Origin: BRH-c54 sp032251145
Lineage (GTDB): Bacteria; Bacteroidota; Bacteroidia; Flavobacteriales_E; Vicingaceae
Assembly: GCA_032251145.1 (NCBI GenBank)
Contig: JAVVER010000003.1
Coordinates: 1 to 64,000 of the forward strand
Direction: 5' to 3'
Length of the DNA stretch: 64,000 nt
Position numbers and translations under genes: made by a program
Part shown: piece after piece, positions 53,486-62,946 of the stretch
How positions within the stretch are numbered: the first letter of the stretch is position 1
Layout of the letters: each line of letters begins with the position of its first letter
The notes under the pieces: generated by a model
Told to the model about the DNA's origin: nothing
Seen by the model: only the letters and a program-made list of their open reading frames with translations
The model's database searches: none

Positions 53486-54249
53486 TGACAAAGATAATAC
53501 CATATTTATTTATTTCGATTTCGATTTCGAGTTTGTCCTTATTGGGGCAAAGTGTTTCTCTATCTCATAATGATAAATATCAAATAGGAATAAATTACTC
53601 TATAAATAATACTTTCAGAGTTTTAAAAAATGATTCTAAAAATGAAAATTTTGACAATATAATTGATAGTAGAAACAATAGAGAAAAATCTTTACTTAAT
53701 AACTCTTTAGGTATTAATTTCATCATTAACTTTAAGGACAAAATGTTCATTGAAACAGGAGTTACTTATTCTATCATGGGATATCAAACGAAAGAACAAG
53801 AGTTGTTATTTAGTAATTTAAGTGATCCAAGAAAAGGGTTTACTGTCAATTATTCTAATTTACCAACAACGGAAAAACTTATTGTAGAATATGCGTTTAT
53901 AAAAATACCTACAACATTTAATGTAACTTTTATAGATAAAAAAATTAGTGTTTATGGTTTAGGCGGTATATCAACTAACTTCCTTTTATATAAGGAATCG
54001 ACTTATGAGTGGTTGCTTCAAGATGGTTCAATTGATGTCGTAAAATCAGGAAAAAATAAATGGGAATTATATAAAACAATTAATTTTTCTGCTATAGCTG
54101 GTTTAGGATTAAAATATTCTATAAATGAAAAAATAGATTTGCGATTAACTCCAAATTTTGAATATTCGTTTACATCTTTTACTGATAGTAAAATGAAAGA
54201 ATACCCTTATTCTTATGGTATTCAAATAAAATTATTTTATACATTATAA
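53485..54249 (+). CDS. PorT-like outer-membrane beta-barrel protein
   Basis: 254 residues with a signal peptide (about 1-22, ending SLLGQS), then alternating amphipathic strands and an aromatic-ended C-terminus (IQIKLFYTL), as expected for an outer-membrane barrel. It shares a stop/start overlap (TAATGA) with the upstream broken gene. I cannot assign a specific function; a porin-like or PorT-like anchor for neighbouring surface proteins is plausible. Confidence 0.7.
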   Translation: MTKIIPYLFISISISSLSLLGQSVSLSHNDKYQIGINYSINNTFRVLKNDSKNENFDNIIDSRNNREKSLLNNSLGINFIINFKDKMFIETGVTYSIMGYQTKEQELLFSNLSDPRKGFTVNYSNLPTTEKLIVEYAFIKIPTTFNVTFIDKKISVYGLGGISTNFLLYKESTYEWLLQDGSIDVVKSGKNKWELYKTINFSAIAGLGLKYSINEKIDLRLTPNFEYSFTSFTDSKMKEYPYSYGIQIKLFYTL

Positions 54250-54259
54250 ATACATTAAA

Positions 54260-55896
54260 ATGATAAAACACTACAAAATAGTTTTAGGTTTTTATTTATT
54301 TTTCTTTAGCATAGAGTTTATAAAATCTCAGAATATTGTACCTAACAGCTCATTCGAAACTGGAATTATAAGTTTCCCTACAGATCATAGTCAAATCCCT
54401 TTTTTATATTATTGGGAAAATTTTGAGACATCAGATTGGTACTCCTCTGACCCAAATCATTATCGAGGCACTTATGATATACCTGGTACAAATGGTCAAT
54501 TTAAAAACTATATGTCTGCAAAAACAGGAGATAAATATATTGGGTTCGGTCATTGCGAAGGATTACAAGTAAATCTAACAAAAACAATAAAAAAAGGGGA
54601 TATAATAAAAATTTCATTTTGGTGGAGTCCTAGGAAAGAAAGAAATACTGAAATAAATTATTTTCTATCTAAAAATAAAGCTGACGCTAATATCGCACTT
54701 AATGATTGCTCAAATCCAAATATATCAAGTGAGTTTATGGGTAAGGTAATTGTTAATGCAGGAGGTACAAACCCTACTCACATTCCTGGTAATTGGTATT
54801 ATTATGAGTCAGAATCTTTTAAAATAACAGATGAGGAATATACTGGTTTGTAATAAAAGGAGAAAATACGGCAGGTGCTTTTAATTCTGTTGGATATATA
54901 TATTTAGATGATGTTTCTGTGTTTTCCGTTCCAGAATGTGCACATGTTTGTACTCCAAAAGAACCAGTTAATTTTTATCAAATTCAAGGTTCTCCGAATG
55001 TTTTAGCTACGGCTATGATAGGTAATTCAGCTGCAAATTGGTTTATGTTAATAGAAAATGCTTCAAACGTAGAATTTACTGTTTTTAATAGATGGGGCTT
55101 AGAAGTTTATAACTATAAAGCCTATGATCCTAGTGGGCTGAAAGATATAGGCTACAATGATTACGCATTTGAATGGAATGGTCATGATAATAATGGAAAT
55201 GCACTACCTCAAGGCTTATATAATTTCAATTTAGAAATAAAGAACTGTAAATTTAAAATCGATGAGACAGCCCAACCTTTATTTATTCTATCTTGTTCTT
55301 GTACACCTGTAATCAACTATCCTTACAAAACAAAATGGTTGAAAAATTGTTGTAAAGAAAATGCTATTTTCGATAATATAACTTTCCCAAATGGATTTAG
55401 AGAGGATGTTAATGACTTTATAATGGCAGGTGTTAATAACCCAACTATTGTTGATTACGGTACTAAAGTTGATTTTTTTGCGGGTCAATCAATTGTTTTA
55501 GGTAATGGTTTTCAGTCTTATGGAAATTTTACAGCAGAAATTACACCATGTGGCTCTTTTAATATGAAAAAATTAAATCGACATAATAATTTAATTACAT
55601 CCTCTCAAATCGACAGTATTTATGCAGATTATAATTTAGGTAAAGATGCTTTGTACGGTCTAAAAAATCCTACTATCTTCCCCAACCCTACTGCTGCCAG
55701 CATTAACATTACACAACTAAACAATTTTGTTGACGGCAACATTGAAATTATCAATTTAATGGGGCAGGTTATTTTTTCTCAAACTATTCAAAATCATCAA
55801 ATGAGTGTTAACTTATCAGAATACAATAAAGGCATTTATTTGGTTAAAATAAGTTCGGATAAAGAGCAAGTGATAGAAAAAATAATATTGGAGTAG
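54260..55896 (+). pseudogene. T9SS-exported adhesin-like protein, broken by a frameshift
   Basis: Two frames make one protein of about 545 residues. The first starts with a signal peptide (ending IKSQN) and a jelly-roll-like NSSFETGI...WWSPRK domain, stopping at TAA 54853. The second reads on as WFVIKGENTAGAFNSVGYIY, then a gliding-associated FNRWGLEVYNYKAY domain, a 3-coathanger stack-like segment (FFAGQSIVLGNGFQSYGNFT) and a T9SS type A sorting tail (FPNPTAASINITQLNNF...GIYLVKIS). One base is missing before 54844 (ACT GG versus ACT TGG). Confidence 0.78.
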
Positions 55897-55902
55897 ATAG
55901 AT

Positions 55903-55946
55903 ATTACTTAGGAGTACTTATAAGTGCCTTGAATATTTATAAGTTA
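55903..55946 (+). repeat. 44-bp imperfect direct repeat, right copy
   Basis: Partner of 52065-52108 (36 of 44 identical). It lies 6 nt after the stop of the broken adhesin-like gene and before rmuC. Confidence 0.6.
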
Positions 55947-56048
55947 AAAAAACTTCTTTGGTCTGGGGTCTATGTGGTAAAAAAATTAACATTCTGTATT
56001 CGTATTTTTTATCTTAATTTTATAGCTCTAAATTTTGATTTTACATTC

Positions 56049-57392
56049 ATGGAGTTTTTATACTTAGCAGCAGGGTTAATTTTAGGTTTTATTATTGGTT
56101 TTTTGGTAAAAAAACTACTAAACAACAGTAATGGTAATGATGCTGAAAGCCAACAAATAATAAAAGAGCTTACCCTAGAAAATGGGAATCTTAAAGGCAG
56201 AATTGACTCATCTATTGAAGCATTTAGAAAGATTGAAACTAAAAATAATGAGCTAGAACAAAAAAAGAGCGAACTAATCTCCGAAAATGCCCGACTAACC
56301 AATGCGTATCAAAACATAGAAACTAAACTTAAAGAGCAAAAAGATGAAATAGCTCAATTGCAAGAAAAATTTACCACAGAGTTTTCATTAATTGCCAATA
56401 AATTGCTCAAACAAAATGCTACTGATTTTGCTCAAGCGAATGAAAAAAGATTGAGTGAGATTTTAAATCCGCTAAAAGAAAACATTCAACAATTTGAGAA
56501 AAAAGTAGATGATACTTACGAGAAAGATTTTAAAGATAGAACCAAGCTTATAGAGCAAATACAATCGCTTGAAAAACTAAACCAGCAAATGAGCGAAGAA
56601 GCTCAAAACCTTACCAAAGCATTAAAAGGCGACAACAAAACCCAAGGAAATTGGGGAGAATTAATTTTAGAAAAAGTACTAGAAAGCTCTGGTTTAATAA
56701 AAGATGTAGAATACTCTACACAATACTCTACTTCTAATGATGATGGCACTAGAATTATGCCTGATGTTATCATTAATTTGCCTGATGAGAAACATATTAT
56801 TGTAGATGCAAAAGTTTCGTTAGTAGCTTATCAAAACTATATTAATTGTGATGATGAGGTAGAACAAGAAAGTCATTTAAAAAACCATGTGTTATCCGTT
56901 AAAAACCACATAAAAGGCTTAAGCGAAAAGCACTATATTAGTGCTAAAGGCATTAATACGCCCGATTTTGTATTGTTATTTATGCCCATAGAATCTTCTT
57001 TTGGATTAGCATTAAGAGCAGATAACGAGTTATATCAATATGCTTGGGATAGAAAAGTGGTTATTGTTACGCCATCTACCTTATTGGCTACCCTAAGAAC
57101 GGTAGCTTCCTTATGGAAACAAGAAAAACAAACGAAAAATGCAATAGAAATTGCTCGTCAGGCAGGAGCACTACACGATAAGTTTGCAGGATTTTTAAAA
57201 GACATGGAAAGCATTAAAAAAGGGATAGACAATTCGCAAGAAGCCTATGAAAAAGCTTTTAACAAACTTAAATCGGGGAGAGGAAACCTGATAGATGCTA
57301 CCAAAAAATTAGAAGAGTTGGGAGCAAAAACTAAAAAACAAATGCCCGAAATTTATTTACCCGAAAATCATGAAGATGAAGAACCTAATTAG
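56049..57392 (+). CDS. rmuC: DNA recombination protein RmuC
   Basis: Limits DNA inversions at short inverted repeats. Starting at ATG 56049 gives 447 residues: a membrane anchor (2-24, LYLAAGLILGFIIGFLV), a long coiled coil (about 30-190), then the RmuC nuclease-like domain with GNWGELILEKVLESSGL (about 201-217), PDVIINLPDEKHIIVDAKVSL and FMPIESSFGLAL. In-frame codons from 55929 lack the family pattern and are not included. It overlaps the next gene by 23 bases. Confidence 0.94.
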   Translation: MEFLYLAAGLILGFIIGFLVKKLLNNSNGNDAESQQIIKELTLENGNLKGRIDSSIEAFRKIETKNNELEQKKSELISENARLTNAYQNIETKLKEQKDEIAQLQEKFTTEFSLIANKLLKQNATDFAQANEKRLSEILNPLKENIQQFEKKVDDTYEKDFKDRTKLIEQIQSLEKLNQQMSEEAQNLTKALKGDNKTQGNWGELILEKVLESSGLIKDVEYSTQYSTSNDDGTRIMPDVIINLPDEKHIIVDAKVSLVAYQNYINCDDEVEQESHLKNHVLSVKNHIKGLSEKHYISAKGINTPDFVLLFMPIESSFGLALRADNELYQYAWDRKVVIVTPSTLLATLRTVASLWKQEKQTKNAIEIARQAGALHDKFAGFLKDMESIKKGIDNSQEAYEKAFNKLKSGRGNLIDATKKLEELGAKTKKQMPEIYLPENHEDEEPN

Positions 57393-58641
57393 TCTATTTT
57401 TAATTCTTGTAGCAGTAGTTTTTGTGGGATGTTCATCAACTCAAAATACTACTAACAGAAATGTTGCAGGAATTTATATGCCCGGAATTAATTTGCTTGA
57501 CCCAGATATGCTTGCTTTTCATACCAATGATACGCTAACAACATTCCATTTTAGAATTAATTCTGCTAATATTTTATACACCAAAAAAAGAGAAGACTCT
57601 ACCTTTAGTGCTAATGTAAAGGTAACTTATGAGTTGTATGAATTAGACTCCAAAACATTACTAGACAGTGCCTCGCTTAATTTTGTTGACTACGGAAATA
57701 ATAAAGAAAAGAAATTTTTGGATGGCGTTTTTATGCTAAATACCTTATATGGAAAAATCTATACTATAAAAGTTACTTTTAATGATTTAAACAGAGATCA
57801 ATATATCAAAAAGTCATTAAAATTAGATAAATCAAGCATATATAATGCTCAGAATTATTTGGTGTTGGATGATAAGCAAAACATCATATTTAAAAATTAT
57901 TTAAAAAATAATACCACCTTTTACCTTAAAAAGAATGAATCCATAACCGACACCACTTTTGTATTAAAATATTATAAATCAGACTTTCCTATAGCAAAAC
58001 CACCATTTTCTTCTAATGAAACACCTGAAGAAAAAATGACATTTTCACCTGAATTTACAGAAGAACTTACTTTTGATTCTTTACAACAATTGAGCTATGA
58101 AGTAACAGAAAACGGCTTATATTTTATCCACCCTGAAGGACAATCAACAGGTCCTACCTTATTTAATTTTCAAGATAACTTTCCTGAAGTTAAAACTGCT
58201 GAAAATATGATTCCGCCTATGCGTTATATTACCACATCAAAAGAATTTGAGCAGCTACTCGCTGCAGAATACCCAAAAGCAGAAGTGGATAAGTTTTGGA
58301 AAGACATTGCTGGAAGTAACGACAGAGCTAGAACCTTAATAAGAGAGTATTTTAAACGAGTTGAAAGTTCCAATAATTACTTTACTTCTTATAAAGAAGG
58401 ATGGAAAACCGATAGAGGAATTATTTATATTATTTTTGGAATACCTAATGTTGTGTATAAACACAAAAACTACGAAAATTGGATTTATGGAGAGGAAAAC
58501 AACATGATGTCGTTAAGTTTTGTTTTTCATAAAGTTGCTAACCCAATAACAGATAATGATTATGTGTTAAGCCGCTCGCCAGTTTTTAAAAACAACTGGT
58601 TTAGAGCTGTTGATAGTTGGAGAAGTGGAAGAATTTATTGA
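57370..58641 (+). CDS. GWxTD-domain lipoprotein
   Basis: A 423-residue lipoprotein (signal to FVGCSS, Cys about 21; ATG 57370 or 57376). The C-terminal GWxTD domain is seen as EGWKTDRGIIYIIFGIPNVV (about 356-375), with FWKDIAGSNDRARTLIREYF before it. The family is common in Bacteroidota, and its function is unknown. It is translationally coupled to rmuC and convergent with rbfA, overlapping its end by 7 bases. Confidence 0.92.
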   Translation: MKMKNLISLFLILVAVVFVGCSSTQNTTNRNVAGIYMPGINLLDPDMLAFHTNDTLTTFHFRINSANILYTKKREDSTFSANVKVTYELYELDSKTLLDSASLNFVDYGNNKEKKFLDGVFMLNTLYGKIYTIKVTFNDLNRDQYIKKSLKLDKSSIYNAQNYLVLDDKQNIIFKNYLKNNTTFYLKKNESITDTTFVLKYYKSDFPIAKPPFSSNETPEEKMTFSPEFTEELTFDSLQQLSYEVTENGLYFIHPEGQSTGPTLFNFQDNFPEVKTAENMIPPMRYITTSKEFEQLLAAEYPKAEVDKFWKDIAGSNDRARTLIREYFKRVESSNNYFTSYKEGWKTDRGIIYIIFGIPNVVYKHKNYENWIYGEENNMMSLSFVFHKVANPITDNDYVLSRSPVFKNNWFRAVDSWRSGRIY

Positions 58642-58973
58642 TTTAGTTTAGCTTCAATTTCTTCCATATAATCAATGGAATCATCTAAATAGAAAGCCAA
58701 TTCAGGAGTAATACGCAATTGTTTGCCAACTTTTCTGCCAAGCTCACCTCTAATTACACTAGCGTTTTCGTTAGCGATTTTAATCCCTTCTTTTGGCTCT
58801 ATACTTCCGAAGATACTTAGGTAAACCTTAGCAAAACTTAAATCAGGAGAAACCCTTATTACAGTAACACTAACCATGGTACCTGGAAATAACTCATTAG
58901 TTTTTCCCTGAATAATTAAACTTAGCTCTTTTTGTAAAAGCCTAGCTACTTTATTTTGTCTTATTGAACTCAT
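58635..58973 (-). CDS. rbfA: 30S ribosome-binding factor A
   Basis: Cold-shock factor for 30S maturation (16S 5' end). The 112 residues have the KH-like RbfA fold with RQNKVARLLQKELSLIIQ, VTVIRVSPDLSFAKVYLSIFG and the C-terminal RITPELAFYLDDSIDY. The start ATG 58973 has a TACTTTTG box 5 nt upstream, so the mRNA may be leaderless. Confidence 0.95.
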   Translation of the reverse strand: MSSIRQNKVARLLQKELSLIIQGKTNELFPGTMVSVTVIRVSPDLSFAKVYLSIFGSIEPKEGIKIANENASVIRGELGRKVGKQLRITPELAFYLDDSIDYMEEIEAKLNQ

Positions 58974-58978
58974 TGCTG

Positions 58979-58986
58979 CAAAAGTA
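58979..58986 (-). promoter_or_regulatory. -7 box of rbfA
   Basis: Minus-strand TACTTTTG with a 5-nt gap to ATG 58973. Perfect TAnnTTTG; the -33 is unclear. Confidence 0.5.
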
Positions 58987-59128
58987 TCAATTAATTTTTT
59001 AAAACTATTTTTAATAACGTTTTAAACCTGGGCGGTAGATTCAATAACAAATGTAACTTTTTGGTTTATAAAATTATAAAATATTGTTAGTATTTTTGTA
59101 AGTAAATATTTGGATATATTAATGCGAC

Positions 59129-59405
59129 ATGACTAACAAGCATACAAAATTAACCCAAGCAACCGAAATGCTAAAAGCCATTGCTCAACCAATTAGGCAG
59201 CTTTTAGAAAACAACAAAAAAATGTCTGCAATAGCAACACATGAAGCACTGAACATAGAAAAATCTGTGGCTTCTCCTCACTTAAGAATATTAAAAAACA
59301 AAGGAATTGATAGTGTCCGAAAAAAATGGAAAATATTGTTTTTATTTTCTTAAACATCAGCGTTTGGCAGAAATAGTAGTATGTGTAAATAAATGTCAGG
59401 AATAA
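59129..59405 (+). pseudogene. ArsR-family repressor interrupted at an A7 tract
   Basis: A winged-helix repressor of the ArsR/BigR/SqrR type that should control the two sulfur genes downstream. The frame from 59129 runs to 74 codons (…HLRILKNKGIDSVRKKW then stop). With six rather than seven A at 59320-59326 it continues as SVRKNGKYCFYFLKHQRLAEIVVCVNKCQE and ends at TAA 59403-59405, 91 residues, one base before the next ATG. The restored end carries three Cys (KYCF, VVCVNKC) that could sense persulfide. In the present frame the regulator would be truncated, so the operon may be derepressed. Confidence 0.75.
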
Positions 59406-60203
59406 ATGGAAATTATAGGTTACATCGCAGCTATTTTTGTTGGAATTACTTTAGGACTTGTTGGATCAGGTGGTTTTTTGGCATTACCCATTTTAGTTTA
59501 TCTGTTTCATATTATTGATCCTGAAATTGCAACAGCTTATTCATTATTTTTAGTTGGGGTAGTTAGTTTTGTAGGTGTTTTTTTAAAAAATAAGCAAGGG
59601 TATGTAAACTATAAAACCGCTATCTATTTTGGAGTCCCAACAGTTATTGCTATTTTTCTTACCAGAAAATTTCTAATGCCCGCTATACCAGAAACTATTT
59701 TTTCAATCAACCAATTTGTAATCACTAAAAGATTAATTGTAATGTCTCTTTTAGCTATTACTATGATGATATCTTCTTACTTTATGATTGGTAATAAAAA
59801 AACAGAAAATGAATTACCCTTAAACAAAAAAAATAAAACATTAAATTTTTTAGGAGGGATGATAATAGGAAGTTTGTCCGGAATTGTGGGTATTGGAGGC
59901 GGTTTTGTAATTGTGCCAGCACTACTTAAAATAGGTAATTTACCTATGAAGATGGCTGTTGGAACTTCTTTATTAATTGTTGCATTAAATTCTGCATTTG
60001 GATTTTTAGGGAGTGTTTCTCATTTCCAAATTGACTGGAAGCTATTAATTTTATTCTCCTTATTTTCTGTTTTAGGAATGCTTATAGGTAATTATATTTC
60101 TAAAAATGTAAATGGGAAACATTTAAAATTGAGTTTTGGATGGTTTGTATTATTAACAGGAGCTGTTATTATGATAAATGAATTATTTTTTACTAATTTT
60201 TAA
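59406..60203 (+). CDS. TauE/SafE-family anion exporter
   Basis: A 265-residue polytopic protein of the sulfite exporter/TauE family. About eight spans; the family's repeated glycine motif appears as GLVGSGGFLALPILVYL (about 18-34) and GIVGIGGGFVIVPALL (about 161-176). Starting on ATG 59406, immediately after the restored regulator stop (TAAATG), it is coupled to the upstream gene. In sulfide-oxidation operons this family exports sulfite or thiosulfate formed from persulfide. Confidence 0.9.
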   Translation: MEIIGYIAAIFVGITLGLVGSGGFLALPILVYLFHIIDPEIATAYSLFLVGVVSFVGVFLKNKQGYVNYKTAIYFGVPTVIAIFLTRKFLMPAIPETIFSINQFVITKRLIVMSLLAITMMISSYFMIGNKKTENELPLNKKNKTLNFLGGMIIGSLSGIVGIGGGFVIVPALLKIGNLPMKMAVGTSLLIVALNSAFGFLGSVSHFQIDWKLLILFSLFSVLGMLIGNYISKNVNGKHLKLSFGWFVLLTGAVIMINELFFTNF

Positions 60204-60211
60204 AACTATAT

Positions 60212-61642
60212 ATGATGTACGTAGAACAACTTTATACCGGATGTTTAGCAGAAGCTGCTTATTACATTGAATCTAATGGCGAAGCTGCCATTATTGACCC
60301 TCTTAGAGAACCAACTCCTTATGTGGAAATGGCTAAAAAACGAAATGCTAAAATTAAATATGTATTTCTAACGCATTTTCATGCCGATTTTGTATCAGGA
60401 CATGTTGATTTAGCTAAAGCTACTGGAGCAACCATTGTGTTTGGACCAAATGCTCACCCATCCTTTGATTTTCATTCGGGCAAGGACGGAGAACTTTTTC
60501 CAATAGGAAATATCAATTTAAAATTGTTGCACACTCCCGGTCATACTATGGAATCTTCCACCTATTTATTATTGGATGAAGAAGGTAAAGAAAAAGCGAT
60601 TTTTACTGGAGATACCTTGTTTATTGGCGATGTTGGAAGACCTGATTTAGCTGTGAAATCTGACCTTACAGAAAAAGATTTAGCAGGACATTTATTTGAT
60701 TCATTAAGAAACAAAATTATGCCTCTTCCAGATGAAATTATTGTTTATCCGGCACATGGAGCAGGTTCTGCTTGTGGTAAAAATATGAGTTCAGAAACTT
60801 TCGACACCTTAGGCAATCAAAAAATTGAAAATTATGCTTTAAGAGCCAACATGACCAAAGAAGAATTTGTTACTGAAGTAACTACAGGTTTATCCTCTCC
60901 TCCACAATATTTCCCTAAAAATGTTGCTATGAATCAAGGAATAAATAAACATTATGAAGAAATTCTTGAGCATGGCTTAACCGCTTTAAAAGCTAAAGAA
61001 GTTGAGTTTTTAATGCAAGATCAAAAAGCATTGATTTTAGATGTACGCTCTCCTCAAGAATTTGCTGCTGCTCATATTCCAAATGCCATTTTTATTGGTT
61101 TGGATGGCGGTTTTGCTCCTTGGGTAGGCACATTAATAGAAAACTTGAAACAACCTATTATCATTGTAGCTCCAAAAGGTAGAGAGGAAGAAGCTGTAAC
61201 CAGATTAGCAAGAGTTGGCTACGACCATTGTTTGGGTTATTTGGAAAATGGCTTAGATGCTTGGAAAAATGCAGGTTATGCTGTTGAAGCTATTCAAACT
61301 ATTTCTCCTGAAACATTTTCTGAAAAGCTACAAGCTAACGATGCGGTTGTAGATGTTAGAAGAATTGGCGAAGTAAATGCCGGAAAATTAGTTCATAATA
61401 ACCTTATTCATCTTTGCTTAGATGATATCAACCATAATTATACTCAACTATCAAAAGATACACCTTATTATGTGCATTGTGCTGGTGGTTATCGCTCAAT
61501 TATTGCTTTATCTATATTAAGGCAAAAAGGATTTAAAAACCTTATAAATGTAGAAGGTGGTTTTAGTGGAATTAAAAATTGCGGTAAATTGCCTTGTGTT
61601 GAACAAAGTTGTTCTTCTACTGAAAGCTCTTGTTCCTCTTAA
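60212..61642 (+). CDS. MBL-fold persulfide dioxygenase-like protein with two rhodanese domains
   Basis: 476 residues, the BigR-linked hydrolase type: an N-terminal metallo-beta-lactamase domain (1-240) with THFHAD (54-59) and FTGDTLFIGDVGRPDLA, followed by two rhodanese domains. The first (about 260-360) has IIVAPKGREE where a catalytic Cys should sit, so it looks inactive. The second (about 365-460) keeps it as YVHCAGGYRS. It ends in a Cys-rich tail (CVEQSCSSTESSCSS). Probably oxidises glutathione persulfide and transfers sulfur. It follows TauE by 8 nt. Confidence 0.9.
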   Translation: MMYVEQLYTGCLAEAAYYIESNGEAAIIDPLREPTPYVEMAKKRNAKIKYVFLTHFHADFVSGHVDLAKATGATIVFGPNAHPSFDFHSGKDGELFPIGNINLKLLHTPGHTMESSTYLLLDEEGKEKAIFTGDTLFIGDVGRPDLAVKSDLTEKDLAGHLFDSLRNKIMPLPDEIIVYPAHGAGSACGKNMSSETFDTLGNQKIENYALRANMTKEEFVTEVTTGLSSPPQYFPKNVAMNQGINKHYEEILEHGLTALKAKEVEFLMQDQKALILDVRSPQEFAAAHIPNAIFIGLDGGFAPWVGTLIENLKQPIIIVAPKGREEEAVTRLARVGYDHCLGYLENGLDAWKNAGYAVEAIQTISPETFSEKLQANDAVVDVRRIGEVNAGKLVHNNLIHLCLDDINHNYTQLSKDTPYYVHCAGGYRSIIALSILRQKGFKNLINVEGGFSGIKNCGKLPCVEQSCSSTESSCSS

Positions 61643-61654
61643 AAATTTAAGCAT

Positions 61655-61689
61655 AAAAAAACCTGATGAGTTGTCATCAGGTTTTTTTT
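61655..61689 (+). terminator. rho-independent terminator after the MBL gene
   Basis: Stem AACCTGATGA / TCATCAGGTT with GTTG loop and a T8 run. It can also serve the convergent kbl gene. Confidence 0.94.
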
Positions 61690-61691
61690 GT

Positions 61692-62882
61692 TTATTTAAT
61701 CACTCCCAAAGCTTTACCCACTTTTTCAAAAGCCGCTATGGCTTTATCTAAATGTGCTTGCGTATGAGCTGCTGACAATTGTACTCTTATTCTTGCTAAA
61801 TCTTTTGGAACTACTGGATAGAAAAATCCAATAGCATAAATACCTTCATCTAACAATTTGTTGGCAAACTCCTGAGCTAATTTAGCATCATAAAGCATTA
61901 CAGGAACAATAGCTGAATCACCATCACGAATTTCTAAACCAATTTTCTTAACTCCAGCTTTAAAATAAGCAACATTTTGCTCTAATTTATCTCTTAATTC
62001 GGTAGAAGTTTCTAATAAATTAAATACTTCTATTGCTGCCCCTACAATTGCAGGAGATAAGGAATTAGAAAACAAATATGGTCTTGATCGCTGACGAAGC
62101 ATATCAATAACTTCTTTTTTACCTGAGGTAAATCCGCCCATAGCTCCACCTAACGCTTTTCCTAAAGTAGAGGTAATGATATCTACTCTACCCATTACAT
62201 TTTTAAGCTCATGAGTTCCCTTCCCTTTTTTTCCTATAAATCCTGTTGCGTGAGAATCATCTACCATTACTAAAGCATCATACTTTTCTGCTAAATCGCA
62301 TATTTCATCTAACTTAGCCACATAGCCATCCATAGAAAATACGCCATCAGTAACAATAATACGATTGTGCTGAGCTTGAGCTTTTTTTAATTGCTCTTCC
62401 AAATCATTCATATCGCTATTTTTATAACGATAACGAGCTGCTTTACATAAACGCACTCCATCAATAATAGAAGCATGGTTTAATTCATCTGAAATAATAG
62501 CATCATTTTCTCCAAAAAGTGGCTCAAAAACTCCTCCATTAGCATCGAAAGCTGCTGCATATAAGATGGTATCTTCCATACCTAAAAAAGTAGAAATTTT
62601 ATGCTCTAATGTTTTGTGTATGTCTTGCGTTCCACAGATAAAACGTACAGAAGACATTCCATAACCGTGCGTATCTAAGGCTTTTTTAGCTCCCTCAATT
62701 ACTTTTGGGTGAGAGGACAACCCAAGGTAATTATTGGCACACATGATAATTACTTCTTCACCTGTGCTTACTTTCACCTCTGCTCCCATTGGAGTAGTAA
62801 TAATTCTTTCTTTTTTATATAATCCTGCCTCCTCAATATTTTTCAATTCGGCTTGCAATTCTTGTTGTAATTTTCCGTACAT
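61692..62882 (-). CDS. kbl: glycine C-acetyltransferase (2-amino-3-ketobutyrate CoA ligase)
   Basis: PLP enzyme that splits 2-amino-3-ketobutyrate with CoA into glycine and acetyl-CoA in threonine degradation. The 396 residues have the alpha-oxoamine synthase features: CANNYLGLSSHPK (about 48-60), DDSHATGFIG (about 209-218) and the PLP Lys in STLGKALGG (about 240). AONS and serine palmitoyltransferase are close relatives; length and the surrounding sequence favour KBL. Confidence 0.9.
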   Translation of the reverse strand: MYGKLQQELQAELKNIEEAGLYKKERIITTPMGAEVKVSTGEEVIIMCANNYLGLSSHPKVIEGAKKALDTHGYGMSSVRFICGTQDIHKTLEHKISTFLGMEDTILYAAAFDANGGVFEPLFGENDAIISDELNHASIIDGVRLCKAARYRYKNSDMNDLEEQLKKAQAQHNRIIVTDGVFSMDGYVAKLDEICDLAEKYDALVMVDDSHATGFIGKKGKGTHELKNVMGRVDIITSTLGKALGGAMGGFTSGKKEVIDMLRQRSRPYLFSNSLSPAIVGAAIEVFNLLETSTELRDKLEQNVAYFKAGVKKIGLEIRDGDSAIVPVMLYDAKLAQEFANKLLDEGIYAIGFFYPVVPKDLARIRVQLSAAHTQAHLDKAIAAFEKVGKALGVIK

Positions 62883-62946
62883 CTGTGAAATTTTAAATTA
62901 AAGATTAGAAATTAGAAATTCTTGCAGTAGAATAGATTATCCACTT

